Shown here: piece after piece, positions 1 to 8,731 of the stretch
How positions within the stretch are numbered: position 1 is the first letter of the stretch
How the letters are laid out: every line of letters starts with the position of its first letter
Assembly (NCBI RefSeq): GCF_017873135.1
Contig: NZ_JAGGJV010000003.1
Span: forward strand, 186,001 to 250,000
Length of the DNA: 64,000 nt
Direction of reading: 5' to 3'
Source of the DNA: Rhizobium herbae
Lineage (GTDB): Bacteria; Pseudomonadota; Alphaproteobacteria; Rhizobiales; Rhizobiaceae
The notes under the pieces: generated by a model
Databases searched by the model: none
Seen by the model: the letters and a program-made list of their open reading frames with translations, nothing else
Told to the model about the DNA's origin: nothing
Made by a program: the position numbers and the translations under genes

Positions 1-2359
1 GCAATGCCTTGATGTCGCCCAATGTCACCCGCGCCCGCTCCGTCTGTGCCGTATACCCTGTCAGGATGAGCCAGTATTGCGCAAGGCTGGAACGAAGATA
101 GCAGGTAAGGAACTTTGCAAGAGCTGCGTCTCCATCGTTCACCCTTATGCCTCCGACACCCGAGGGAAAGCAAAATCGGTCGGACGTATAGGCTGCCCGA
201 ATTCCCATCTGGACCGACGTTCCGTCCGACCAGAGAACCCTGTGCCCTTCGTAGAGAGCCAAGTTGCCGTGGCTTGCGACACCGCGGTTGACGGGCAGGT
301 CTTGCAAAGCTCCGGTGTTGACTAGCGGGCTGTCGGAATTCAAGGCATCTGTCGCGAGATAACGATACTCTTGCAATACCGTCGGATCGGCTTTCTTGAG
401 GCCATCTTTCATGTGATAGCCCTTCGCGATTAGCCAACCTCGCTCCTTGACGGTGTCGCCGAGAGACCGCAGATTGAGGAGTCGGTAGTACAGGCTGTTA
501 TCCCGGCGATTTCCCCAGAACCGACGCCGCAATTCGCCGTTTCCAGCAACCAAAGATTCTCGGCTCAACACCACACGGTCGTAGTCATGAAGGGTTAAGC
601 GGTTGAAAGCGAAACTGATATCGGCTTTCGGCGTCCAGTATTCGAACGTTCCCTCGATCCTTTTGTCCCTGAGGCCAGGCTCGTTGCGGGCGCGCATGAT
701 CGTGCACGCGTGTTCTGCCTGGGCGAAGAGTATGCGTCTGAAATCCGAAAGGTTGACCAGTCTCTCCAACGACAGATGCACTGTAGCCTGCTTGAGAAAG
801 ACGTCATTGCTTGGAGCGGTGATTAACGATGTCGGCAGGATTACGACAATTCTCCCTCCGGGCTTGGCCGCCTCTGCGCATTTCATCGCATATGCTGCGG
901 CGATCTGGCGATGCGGGAGGTGAACGCGCCTTGTCACAGACCAATCGATTGCGGCCGTCCCTTCGCCTTGCTTGAGTTCGCGCCAAGGGGGATTCGATAT
1001 GATGATATCAAAGCTACGGCTGCTTGAGAACTTGTTTGCGGAAGCAAAGAAGTCACCTCCTTCTCGCCCGTGGACAATATTTGCTCCTATCAGCTGGGGC
1101 AGCTTGCAGTTCTCATCCTTCTGCAAGACCGCGAGGTCGGCGGGCGCTAACTTTTCCAACAAGCAGAGGTAGAGGCTGAAGGCGGTTACTCTGCAGGCAA
1201 TCGGGTTTATGTCGCCCCCGAAGATGGTGGCTTGGAGGAGTGAAATACGCTCCTGGATAGTCAGGGTTCTCCGGCGGTCAGCCTCCTCGTAACTGACAAC
1301 ACGTCGGAAAGCCGTAGTCAGTAATATACCTGAACCACACGCTCCATCGAAGATGCGGAGGTGCTTTACGGATTCGTAGCCGTCGAATGCTTGCTGGATG
1401 GCGAGTTCTGCCAGAACCCTCGGCGTATAGAACGCTCCATCGGCATCACGGTCGCTCTCCAAGAATATCTCGTAAATGCCGGACAAGAGCTCGACCGGAA
1501 TCTGGCTGAAATCGTAGTTCCAAAAATCTTGCTGGCCGGTTCTGAGATCAACCCGTGACAGGAACTTGTCGACGATGTCCAGCACCCCGAGGTTCAGCTC
1601 CGACCAGCGAACGTCGGCAGGCTCTAAGAAATCGCCGTTGAAGTCGTACTTCAGTTGCCTGATCAGGGCGTCGATCCCCGCTCCGTCCGATGAACGGATC
1701 AACTCGTGCAGGCTTCCCACGGAATGTACCTTGCGATAATCGTCGCCCACGACCCCCCGGTGCTCAAGATACGAGATGAACATCACCTGTGCCAGAAGCA
1801 TCTTGGCCCCCATGTCTGAAGCCATAAGAGGTTTCTTGCCTCCTGAAAGCTTCAATACCGCGTCGGCCAACTGACGGAGCAAGCGTCTATCCACCCGGAG
1901 GTTAGGGTCGAACCATTCGCTGAGGCGTTGCTGGACCTGTGATGAACGAACATCGGGGACAGACCAAGGCCCATCGTCACGAACATCTGAAAATGCCAAC
2001 GCATCTTGTTCAGGCACATCGCTCTGCTTGGGGATGGCGAAAGCAGTCAGCTTTTCCTCTGAGCAGACAAGAAGCGCGGAAACGAGGTTCTGGTTCCACA
2101 AGCGCTGGCGCACAGCGTCCACGTCGCGGCGAGCGGGCATTTGTTCGACGTCGGAAAAGCAGATTGTCGGTGTGTCCTCCACGACGAATACGGCAGCGCA
2201 GCGATACTCCCCTGTCGGATCGAGGAGGTCTCTCAGTTCCGTCGCATATGGCCTTCGTCCGATCTGATCCATCGACGTCAGCAACGCGTCGCCCGTGCCG
2301 CTATAGCCCAAGGCCGCCAGCCAAGTTCCGAGGAAGGGTTGTTGTGCGCCGATCGTCAT
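1..2359 (-). CDS. N6-adenine DNA methyltransferase, type IIG/Eco57I-like (3' end outside window)
   Basis: The minus strand stays open from the ATG at 2359 to the left edge, 786 codons, with an in-frame TGA just upstream of the ATG, so this is the first possible start. An N-terminal region of about 300 residues precedes the catalytic core: FYTP at residues 310-313, SAM-binding motif I DGACGSG at 338-344, GGDINP at 381-386 and the adenine-flipping motif NPPW at 456-459. The segment near residue 756 (SSLAQYWLILTG) resembles what follows the catalytic domain in Eco57I-type and PglX-type methylases. It should methylate adenine in a specific site. The target recognition region is largely outside the window. 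I see no PD-ExK nuclease motif in the visible part, so a combined nuclease-methylase, a BREX PglX or a solitary methylase all remain possible. Confidence 0.85.
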   Translation of the reverse strand, partial: MTIGAQQPFLGTWLAALGYSGTGDALLTSMDQIGRRPYATELRDLLDPTGEYRCAAVFVVEDTPTICFSDVEQMPARRDVDAVRQRLWNQNLVSALLVCSEEKLTAFAIPKQSDVPEQDALAFSDVRDDGPWSVPDVRSSQVQQRLSEWFDPNLRVDRRLLRQLADAVLKLSGGKKPLMASDMGAKMLLAQVMFISYLEHRGVVGDDYRKVHSVGSLHELIRSSDGAGIDALIRQLKYDFNGDFLEPADVRWSELNLGVLDIVDKFLSRVDLRTGQQDFWNYDFSQIPVELLSGIYEIFLESDRDADGAFYTPRVLAELAIQQAFDGYESVKHLRIFDGACGSGILLTTAFRRVVSYEEADRRRTLTIQERISLLQATIFGGDINPIACRVTAFSLYLCLLEKLAPADLAVLQKDENCKLPQLIGANIVHGREGGDFFASANKFSSSRSFDIIISNPPWRELKQGEGTAAIDWSVTRRVHLPHRQIAAAYAMKCAEAAKPGGRIVVILPTSLITAPSNDVFLKQATVHLSLERLVNLSDFRRILFAQAEHACTIMRARNEPGLRDKRIEGTFEYWTPKADISFAFNRLTLHDYDRVVLSRESLVAGNGELRRRFWGNRRDNSLYYRLLNLRSLGDTVKERGWLIAKGYHMKDGLKKADPTVLQEYRYLATDALNSDSPLVNTGALQDLPVNRGVASHGNLALYEGHRVLWSDGTSVQMGIRAAYTSDRFCFPSGVGGIRVNDGDAALAKFLTCYLRSSLAQYWLILTGYTAQTERARVTLGDIKAL

Positions 2360-2527
2360 TCAAAGCCTAAACTGATTTGGTGCCATAGAGGACCATTTTG
2401 TACCGCACAAGGCAACGGGTGTCAGTCAACTGTCGCCGGCGACGCTGGAGGTATACAGGCTAGATGGCGGATAGATTGCCTAAGGCTCCGGCGATTAATC
2501 TAGATATGAGGGGAGGCATTGCCCCCC

Positions 2528-4348
2528 CTACCCCTCAATCTCCTCCCGCAACATCTCCAGCTCCAGCCATTCCTCCTCCATCTTCGCAATCGCCCCCCGC
2601 AGCTTTTCCAGCTCCGCCGCCAGCGCCGAAAACCTTGCCGGGTTCTTGGCAAACAGCTTCGGGTCGGCCATTTCCATCTCGCGCTTGGCGATCTCGCCTT
2701 CTGCCTTTTCCATCTCCTTCGGCAGGTTTTCCAGCGCGAATTTCTGTTTGAAGGAGAGTTTGCCTTTGCCGGTTTTGGGGGCGGAGCCGCCGTTGTCGGC
2801 GGAGCGGGCTTTTTCGGCCTTGTCCGCCCGCTTCTTCTCGTCGGCCATGCCCTTGCGCTGGGCCATCATGTCGGAATAGCCGCCGGCATATTCGATCCAG
2901 CGGCCGTCGGGCGCGTCGGGGTTGGCGGGGGCGATGGTGGAGGTGACGGTGCGGTCGAGGAAGTCGCGATCGTGGGAGACGAGGATGACGGTGCCGGGGA
3001 AGCCGGCGACGATTTCCTGGAGCAGGTCCAGCGTCTCGATATCGAGATCGTTGGTCGGCTCATCGAGGATCAACAGGTTGGTCGGGCGCGACAGGATGCG
3101 CGCCAGCATCAGGCGGGCGCGCTCGCCGCCCGACAGGTTCTTGATCGGGGTGCGCGCCTGTTCGGGCTGGAACAGGAATTCCTTCATATAGCCGGTGACA
3201 TGGCGCTGTTCGCCGTTGACGAGCAGGTTGTCGCCGCGGCCGTCGGTGAGGTAATGGGCCAGCGTATCCTCGAGGTTGAGGTCCTCGCGGCGCTGGTCGA
3301 GCGTGGCGATCTCAAGGTTTGTGCCGAGCTTGACCCAGCCGCTGTCGGGCTTGATCTGGCCGGTCAGCATCTTCAGGAGCGTCGTCTTGCCGGCGCCGTT
3401 GGGGCCGACGAGACCGATGCAATCGCTGCGATGGACGCGGATCGAGAAGGGGGCGACGATCAAGCGCTCGCCATAGGTCTTGGTGATCTGATCGGCCTCG
3501 ATCACCAGCTTGCCGGATTCCCGCGCATCGGAAATCGTCGCCTGCACGGAGCCTTGCGGGCCGTTATGGCCGCGATGCTTGGCGCGCAGGTCCTGCAGCG
3601 CGCCCAGCCGGCGCATGTTGCGCTTGCGCCGCGCCGTCACGCCATAGCGCAGCCAGTGTTCCTCGCGCTCGATTTCCTTGCCGAGCTTGTGCTGCTCGAT
3701 TTCTTCCTCTTCCAGCACCTTGTCGCGCCAGGCCTCGAAGAACGCAAAACCCTGGGACAGGCGGCGGGACTGGCCGCGATCGAGCCAGACGGTGGCGGTC
3801 GAGACCTTTTCGAGGAAGCGGCGGTCATGCGAGATGACGACGAGGGCCGAGCGACTTTTGATCAGCTCGCCTTCCAGCCATTCGATTGTGGGAAGGTCGA
3901 GATGGTTGGTCGGCTCGTCGAGCAGCAGGATATCCGGCTCCGGCGCCATGACGCGGGCGAGCGCCGCGCGGCGGGATTCGCCGCCGGACAGCTGCGTCGG
4001 GTCCTCGTCGCCCGTGAGACCCAGATGTTCGAGCAGGTAGGCGACGCGGTAGGGGTCGTCGCTGGGGCCAAGGCCGGCTTCGGCATAGGCGCGCACGGTG
4101 TCGAAACCCTCGAAGTCGGGGGCCTGGTTGAGATAGCGGATGGTGACGGACGGGTGGCGGAAGATTTCGCCGGTCTGCGGCTCGGCAAGGCCCGCCGCCA
4201 TCTTCATCAGCGTCGACTTGCCCGAGCCGTTGCGGCCGACGAGGCAGATGCGGTCGCCGGGCTCGACCTGCAGGTTGGCGCCGGCCAAGAGCGGCGTGCC
4301 GCCGAAGGAGAGGAAGATATCGTCGAGTTTCAGAATGGGCGGCGCCAT
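2528..4348 (-). CDS. uup: ABC-F family ATPase Uup
   Basis: This 606-residue protein has two ABC ATPase domains and no membrane segment, the ABC-F layout. Domain 1 has Walker A GRNGSGKS (residues 38-45), the signature LSGGES and Walker B LLLDEPTNHLD. An acidic and basic linker (about 205-275) leads to domain 2, with Walker A GPNGAGKT (315-322), LSGGER and LILDEPTNDLD. A C-terminal coiled-coil extension (about 520-606, rich in Glu and Lys) is typical of Uup, which acts on DNA branch structures and ribosomes. The gene begins 2 bases after the thiamine pyrophosphokinase stop, so the two are probably cotranscribed. Uup is preferred over EttA because of the C-terminal coiled coil. Confidence 0.9.
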   Translation of the reverse strand: MAPPILKLDDIFLSFGGTPLLAGANLQVEPGDRICLVGRNGSGKSTLMKMAAGLAEPQTGEIFRHPSVTIRYLNQAPDFEGFDTVRAYAEAGLGPSDDPYRVAYLLEHLGLTGDEDPTQLSGGESRRAALARVMAPEPDILLLDEPTNHLDLPTIEWLEGELIKSRSALVVISHDRRFLEKVSTATVWLDRGQSRRLSQGFAFFEAWRDKVLEEEEIEQHKLGKEIEREEHWLRYGVTARRKRNMRRLGALQDLRAKHRGHNGPQGSVQATISDARESGKLVIEADQITKTYGERLIVAPFSIRVHRSDCIGLVGPNGAGKTTLLKMLTGQIKPDSGWVKLGTNLEIATLDQRREDLNLEDTLAHYLTDGRGDNLLVNGEQRHVTGYMKEFLFQPEQARTPIKNLSGGERARLMLARILSRPTNLLILDEPTNDLDIETLDLLQEIVAGFPGTVILVSHDRDFLDRTVTSTIAPANPDAPDGRWIEYAGGYSDMMAQRKGMADEKKRADKAEKARSADNGGSAPKTGKGKLSFKQKFALENLPKEMEKAEGEIAKREMEMADPKLFAKNPARFSALAAELEKLRGAIAKMEEEWLELEMLREEIEG

Positions 4349-4350
4349 GG

Positions 4351-5001
4351 TCAGGCTCCCGAAAGGTCTTGCGGACGGGCAAGGATGAGCGCCCGGCCGG
4401 AGGAAAGGGTAAAGCGGACGGTGCCTTCGGCGACGTTGGAGACGGTGCGCGAGGAGCCGAACGGCAGATGGAAATCGTCGAGCGGATAGCGGGCGTTGGC
4501 GATCGAAAGCCCGGTCAGCGTATCGAGCCCGAGGATGGAAAACAGGCTGCCCTGCGGCAGGTCGATGTCTCGGCTGCCGGGGAGCAGCGGATACGCTTCC
4601 TCCTCGCCGGAGGTGAGCAGCACGTCGATGCCGTCTTCGGCAAGCTTTGCGGCATAGAGCAGGTGCATGAAGGCATGGTCGCTGCGTGTCCCACCCAGCG
4701 CGCCGGCCAGGATGAGTTTTGTCGCGCCGCGTTCAAGGGCTGCGGCCACGGCGATCTCGCCGTCGGTTTCGTTCTTGGCGGGCGGATAGGGTTCGCGGAT
4801 GACATCCGGCCATTCGGCGATCAGCGTGTCGGGCGTGGAATCGAAATCGCCGACCCAGAGTTCGGGTTTGAGACCCAATGCCTGCGCATGGCGCATGCCG
4901 CCATCGGCCGCAATCACGCGGGCGCCGGCAAGGTGCGCACGCAGCCGCTCCGTCGGCACCAGCGCGCCGCCCATCAGGATAACAAAAGCCAGTTGTCTCA
5001 T
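4351..5001 (-). CDS. thiN: thiamine pyrophosphokinase
   Basis: The 216-residue protein starts at MRQLAFVIL. It carries the thiamine pyrophosphokinase signatures GDFDS (residues 51-55), ETD (78-80) and GGTRSDH (103-109). In known family members these bind ATP-Mg and thiamine. The enzyme converts thiamine plus ATP to thiamine pyrophosphate in the cytosol. Reading continues upstream without a stop, but that stretch translates the palindromic repeat and looks non-coding, so the start at 5001 is chosen. It lies upstream of uup with a 2-base gap. A thiamine transporter locus (thiBPQ) lies about 5 kb away, which fits a salvage route of import followed by pyrophosphorylation. No riboswitch is visible directly upstream. 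Confidence 0.88.
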   Translation of the reverse strand: MRQLAFVILMGGALVPTERLRAHLAGARVIAADGGMRHAQALGLKPELWVGDFDSTPDTLIAEWPDVIREPYPPAKNETDGEIAVAAALERGATKLILAGALGGTRSDHAFMHLLYAAKLAEDGIDVLLTSGEEEAYPLLPGSRDIDLPQGSLFSILGLDTLTGLSIANARYPLDDFHLPFGSSRTVSNVAEGTVRFTLSSGRALILARPQDLSGA

Positions 5002-5089
5002 GGCGCAAGGCCATAGCGTAAACAGGGGGATCAGGGGAAGGGGCAGCGAAGCATTTGCGTCGGGGCCTGTCTGAAAGGTGCGGCAGACA

Positions 5090-5217
5090 CCCTCTTCTCC
5101 CCCGCGGGGAGAAGTGTCGGGCAAAGCGAGACGATGAGGGGGTGCGTCCGCGACTTCCGAACCCGCCGCCCCCTCATCCGCCCTTCGGGCACCTTCTCCC
5201 CGCTGGGGAGAAGAGGA
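5090..5217. repeat. palindromic element family A, copy 1
   Basis: Two outward CCCTCTTCTCCCC / GGGGAGAAG hairpins flank a central block containing CGATGAGGGG and CCCCTCATCCG. The same layout recurs at 30781, 56871 and 62598, with a variant at 47763. It sits between the MarR gene and thiN, which are both on the minus strand. It resembles intergenic mosaic-type palindromes of rhizobia and has no coding capacity. Confidence 0.85.
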
Positions 5218-5225
5218 GGCGCGCC

Positions 5226-5777
5226 TTATGGCGCAGGCTGCGCGGCCCGGCGCTCGGCATTTTCCCGTTCGCGCGATTGATGCACCTGCTCGAAGGAGGT
5301 GACGAAGCGGTCGAACAGGCCGGCAAAGGCGGCGACGTCGTCTTCCGGCCAGTCGGCAAGGATGCTCTCGATCACCCCGCGCTTGACGGCCTTGACCTCG
5401 CGCATCAGCCTGTTGCCCAGATCGGTCATCACGACGATGATGCGGCGGGCGTCGGCCTGCGAGGCTTCGCGCCGCAGCGCGCCGCGCGCCACCATGTCGG
5501 CGACGATGCGGCTGGCCCGCGACGGATCGATCCGCATCATTTCGGCGATCGTGCCGACCGTCACCTCGCCTTCGGGCTCGGCACGCCAGACCGCGTCGAG
5601 CACGTCGAGATGGGTGATTTCGAGACCCGGGGCGACATTTTCGATGGCGAGGCGGGCCAGCACCCGCCGGCCGACCAGCAGCCGCCAGCGGCCCATCGAG
5701 CGGCCGATGGAGGCGCGGTTCGCCTCCATCTCGCTGCCATCGGTTTCGTCTTCGATCGGTGACATTGCATGTTCCAT
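5226..5777 (-). CDS. MarR-family transcriptional regulator
   Basis: The protein has about 183 residues from MEHAMSPIEDE. The central winged helix (VTVGTIAEMMRIDPSRASR, followed by MVARGALRREASQADARR) has the wing basic residues and DxRR motif of MarR proteins. It is divergent from an MFS drug exporter 122 bases away, the classical arrangement in which a MarR protein represses the pump until a ligand binds. A palindrome in the shared gap is a likely operator. The start is uncertain: ATG at 5777 or 5765; the latter has a weak GGAAC upstream. Reading is open to 5885, but that stretch crosses the promoter. Confidence 0.85.
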   Translation of the reverse strand: MEHAMSPIEDETDGSEMEANRASIGRSMGRWRLLVGRRVLARLAIENVAPGLEITHLDVLDAVWRAEPEGEVTVGTIAEMMRIDPSRASRIVADMVARGALRREASQADARRIIVVMTDLGNRLMREVKAVKRGVIESILADWPEDDVAAFAGLFDRFVTSFEQVHQSRERENAERRAAQPAP

Positions 5778-5828
5778 GGCCGGACAATAGCAAAGCGCGC
5801 GGCGTTCATAAAGCGGAAATATGCGATA

Positions 5829-5872
5829 GGCATAAATATGCCGTTGACAATTACATGCTAACAGCACATAAA
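5829..5872 (+). promoter_or_regulatory. promoter and operator of the MFS exporter
   Basis: A perfect palindrome GGCATAAATATGCC (5829-5842) abuts a -35 box TTGACA (5844-5849). After 17 bases comes CATAAA (5867-5872), a reasonable -10, 27 bases before the exporter ATG. A repressor bound to the palindrome would block the -35 region. The divergent MarR protein is the inferred ligand. Confidence 0.6.
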
Positions 5873-5899
5873 TTCCCGAAAGCAATTGGAATCCTCCCC

Positions 5900-7399
5900 A
5901 TGGACATGCAGATCACGCCGGCGCCGCTCGTTTCGAGCCCCGCGCTTCGCCTCACGCTTTTCTTCTTCCTGATGACGGCGCTGTTCATGGCGACACTGGA
6001 CAACCAGATCGTCGCCACCGCGCTGCCGACCATCGTCGGCGAGTTCGGGCAGATGGAGCGCTTCGGCTGGATCGGCTCGGCCTATCTGCTGGCCACCTGC
6101 GCGGTGATGCCGCTCTACGGCAAGCTCGGCGACCTGTTCGGCCGCAAATATGTGATGCTGACGGCGGTGACGATCTTCACGCTGGGCTCGATCGCCTGCG
6201 GCCTGGCGGTGTCGATGAACACGCTGATCGCCGCCCGCGTGCTGCAGGGGCTCGGCGGCGGCGGCATCATGGTGTCGATCTTCTCCATTACCGCCGATCT
6301 GTTCGAGCCGCGCGAGCGGGCCAAGTACCAGAGCTATTCCAGCCTGGTGCTGATGGCGTCGGGCGCCGTCGGCCCGGTGCTGGGCGGGGCGATGAGCGAT
6401 CACTTCGGCTGGCGCTCGATCTTTCTGATCAACATCCCGATCGGCATCGCCGTGCTTGCCGGCCTGTTCTTCTTCCTGCCCTACCGCCGCCCGACGCGCC
6501 GGCCGACGATCGATTATGCCGGCGCGCTGCTCCTGGCCGGTGCCGTCACCATGATCGTGCTTCTCGGCGACAGCGCCGAACTGTTCGGCTCGCTGCTGTC
6601 GCTCGGAACGCTGGCGGTCATGGCCATCGGCGTGCTGTGCGCCGTGACCTGGGTGTTTGTCGAACGGCGGGCGCCGGAGCCGGTCGTGCCGCTGGCGCTG
6701 TTTGCCAATCCGACCTTCAGCCTGATGCTGGTGATTTCCGTTGCCAGCGGCGCCGTCGGCATCGGCATGGTCAATTATTTCGCGCTGTTCCTGCAGACCA
6801 CGACGGGGCTCAGCCCCTCGCTCGCCGGGCTGCTGTTCATCATGCTGACCGGCGGCATCGTCTGCGGCTCGCTGACGGCGGGACGGCTGATTTCGCGGAG
6901 CGGCCGCTACAAGCCGTTTGCCATCGTCAGCGCCAGCCTGACGATGCTGTCGCTGCTGATCTTCTCGCAGATCCACCCCGGCACGCCGCTCTATGTGATC
7001 TGCGCCGTCATGGCCCTGCACGGCATCGGCATCGGCTTCGGCCAGCAGGTGCCGATCGTCGCCGTGCAGAACATCGCCGCGCGCGGCGATGTCGGGGCCG
7101 CCACCGGCGCCGTCACCCTGTCGCGCATGGGCGGCGCCTCGATCGCCATCTCCATCTACGGCGCCATCATCGCCAGCGGCCTGGCGCGCGGCACAAACGC
7201 GATCCCGGGCATCGAAGACATCGAAAAGCTGACGCCGCTGGTGCTATCGACCCTGCCGCAGGCAACGCGCCAGCTGGTCGCCGAAAGCTACACGGCCGCG
7301 TTTACGCCGCTGTTTTTGACGGCGGTCGGGATATCGCTGATCGCGCTGGTTTCGGCGGTGAGTTTGAAGGCGGTAAGGTTGCCGCAGAAGGTGGCGTGA
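5900..7399 (+). CDS. MFS multidrug exporter, DHA2 (14-TM) family
   Basis: This 499-residue membrane protein starts at MDMQITPAP. It carries the DHA2 motif LDNQIVATALPTIVGEF in TM1, the loop motif GKLGDLFGRK, the antiporter motif C region (SGAVGPVLGGAMSDHFGWR) and about 14 hydrophobic helices. The family exports toxic compounds in exchange for protons across the inner membrane. The substrate cannot be told from sequence. The gene is divergent from a MarR regulator with a palindrome over its promoter, so induction by its substrate is likely. An upstream extension of the frame reads through the promoter and is rejected. Confidence 0.88.
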   Translation: MDMQITPAPLVSSPALRLTLFFFLMTALFMATLDNQIVATALPTIVGEFGQMERFGWIGSAYLLATCAVMPLYGKLGDLFGRKYVMLTAVTIFTLGSIACGLAVSMNTLIAARVLQGLGGGGIMVSIFSITADLFEPRERAKYQSYSSLVLMASGAVGPVLGGAMSDHFGWRSIFLINIPIGIAVLAGLFFFLPYRRPTRRPTIDYAGALLLAGAVTMIVLLGDSAELFGSLLSLGTLAVMAIGVLCAVTWVFVERRAPEPVVPLALFANPTFSLMLVISVASGAVGIGMVNYFALFLQTTTGLSPSLAGLLFIMLTGGIVCGSLTAGRLISRSGRYKPFAIVSASLTMLSLLIFSQIHPGTPLYVICAVMALHGIGIGFGQQVPIVAVQNIAARGDVGAATGAVTLSRMGGASIAISIYGAIIASGLARGTNAIPGIEDIEKLTPLVLSTLPQATRQLVAESYTAAFTPLFLTAVGISLIALVSAVSLKAVRLPQKVA

Positions 7400-7712
7400 G
7401 GGGGGGCCATCAGCTTTGGAGCAGGTGATGGTGGTCTGCTTTGCACCAATAGCAAATGTGCGGAACGGTGACCAATTTGGGGCCGGGAAGGGACTGTCGG
7501 CTTTCAGAGGCTAAGTGACGTAAACTGACGTTCAAAGACCTGTGGGGTCTATGGGTAATTTTCGGGTTACCTTGCCCCATTTTTCACGCTGTCCTTTACG
7601 TATTGCTGCGACTTTCGCCTTTCAGACCCGATGAGGCCACGCAACGTCCGCCCGATTCCCTTGCCCTTTTGGCGCAGTGCCGGACATGGATACGGGCGAC
7701 TGCGGCTTTGTC
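7400..7712. other. intergenic region with nothing recognised
   Basis: These 313 bases separate the convergent ends of the MFS gene and the VOC gene. Base composition is less G+C-rich than the flanking genes. No convincing open frame, hairpin with T-run, tRNA or repeat family was seen. Confidence 0.5.
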
Positions 7713-8108
7713 TTATTCCAAACAGTCGAGCATCCATTGAACGCCGAATTTGTCGGTCAGCTTGCCGTAATATGTGCCCCATGGCTGAATCGCCAGAGGC
7801 GTGGTCACGCTGCCAGCCCGAGACAACTTCCCAAACAGGCTTTTAGTTTTGCGACGATCGTCCATAATGAGAATGTGAGACGAGCCGCGCATGGGTTCCG
7901 CGTCATGATTGTCCGACGCGAAGAACAGGACGCCCGGACCTTCAAAGCGTGCGTGCATCACCTTCCCAATCATGGTTTCGTTCACGGCTGGAATGCCATG
8001 GTCTCCGTGGCGCATCAACGTTGTTACCCGGCCAAGGCCACAGTCGGTATAGAAGGAAAGTGCGGCCTCGCATTCGGTGGTGAAGAATAGATAATTGGCA
8101 AGTTGCAT
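7713..8108 (-). CDS. VOC-superfamily (glyoxalase/PhnB-like) protein
   Basis: This 131-residue protein has a single vicinal-oxygen-chelate fold pattern: MQLANYLFFTTECEAALSFY at the start, a central HARFEGPGVLFFASD strand pair, and WGTYYGKLTDKFGVQWML near the end, as in PhnB/DUF899-like small VOC proteins. The family includes lyases, dioxygenases and antibiotic-binding proteins, so the reaction is unknown. It is a monocistronic minus-strand gene; the next gene upstream is a tautomerase 77 bases away, and the two may be cotranscribed. Confidence 0.75.
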   Translation of the reverse strand: MQLANYLFFTTECEAALSFYTDCGLGRVTTLMRHGDHGIPAVNETMIGKVMHARFEGPGVLFFASDNHDAEPMRGSSHILIMDDRRKTKSLFGKLSRAGSVTTPLAIQPWGTYYGKLTDKFGVQWMLDCLE

Positions 8109-8185
8109 GGAGTAGCCCTCTTCTCAGGACCAGGCAGTTCCGTGCCCGGCCCCGGATTTTCCGCGTTTATGCTAGCACGTCTGCC

Positions 8186-8611
8186 TTATGCGGCGGCGCT
8201 GGCTGCAATCGCTTGACCAAGATCTGCATTGCTATAGCTCTCACCTGCAATGCCCCAGCCTCCCTCTGGCGCATAGATGATGTTCGACCAGATATGCTCT
8301 CGCTTGAGCCGTCCGCCGGCAGCTTTTTCGACGATGTCGGTTGCCTTTCCCAAGAAGGCGCGCTTTGCCTCTGGTGTCGTTAAGGCGACCATTGGTAATT
8401 TCAGCTCGACGAATGCGGCATCGACCGGCTTACCGGCAGCAAGCACGTGTCCTTTCGGCAAATTGTGTATCGAGCCGACCACATTGGCGGTCATAAACGG
8501 ATTTCCGCTCAGTTCCGAAACCTCAAGAAGTGCGTCAGTCAGTCCGGCAAACGCGTCTGCCTGGGCTTCGTCCGACAGCAGGCCTTCCGTGATAGTAAGT
8601 GTGATGGGCAT
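8186..8611 (-). CDS. 4-oxalocrotonate tautomerase-family protein
   Basis: The 141-residue protein starts MPITLTITEG, so Pro becomes the N-terminal residue after Met removal, the catalytic base of the tautomerase superfamily. The start at 8611 is supported by AAGGAGAG seven bases upstream; an in-frame ATG 30 bases earlier lacks such a site. It is longer than the classical 62-residue subunit, matching the longer tautomerase family found beside TetR regulators. The gene is divergent from a TetR gene, with repeats in between that look like an operator. The substrate is unknown. Confidence 0.78.
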   Translation of the reverse strand: MPITLTITEGLLSDEAQADAFAGLTDALLEVSELSGNPFMTANVVGSIHNLPKGHVLAAGKPVDAAFVELKLPMVALTTPEAKRAFLGKATDIVEKAAGGRLKREHIWSNIIYAPEGGWGIAGESYSNADLGQAIAASAAA

Positions 8612-8657
8612 GGTTCTCTCCTTGTTTGATGATCGGTGCAAATCATATATACTGATC

Positions 8658-8690
8658 GCTCTCTATCGATACACATCGATTGCTCTCTAT
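8658..8690. promoter_or_regulatory. probable TetR operator between the tautomerase and tetR-like genes
   Basis: In the 120-base divergent gap, direct repeats GCTCTCTAT (8658-8666 and 8682-8690) flank ATCGAT-ACAC-ATCGAT (8665-8680), an inverted repeat. The position and symmetry suit a TetR dimer controlling both divergent genes. Binding by the adjacent regulator is inferred. Confidence 0.5.
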
Positions 8691-8731
8691 GCAAGACATA
8701 AAGAGCACTCACTCTCAATAAGGATTCCAGC

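Noticed and set aside
61..130. An apparent frameshift near the 3' end of the methylase gene
   Set aside because: Recounting bases showed one continuous frame to the left edge; the first reading had a transcription error.
2519..4489. A 656-codon plus-strand frame opposite uup
   Set aside because: Antisense to a complete ABC-F gene with intact motifs; composition is that of a shadow frame.
4351..5793. A 480-residue fusion protein made of thiamine pyrophosphokinase and upstream sequence
   Set aside because: The extra N-terminal part reads through the family A palindrome and the MarR gene in another frame; the normal-length enzyme starts at 5001.
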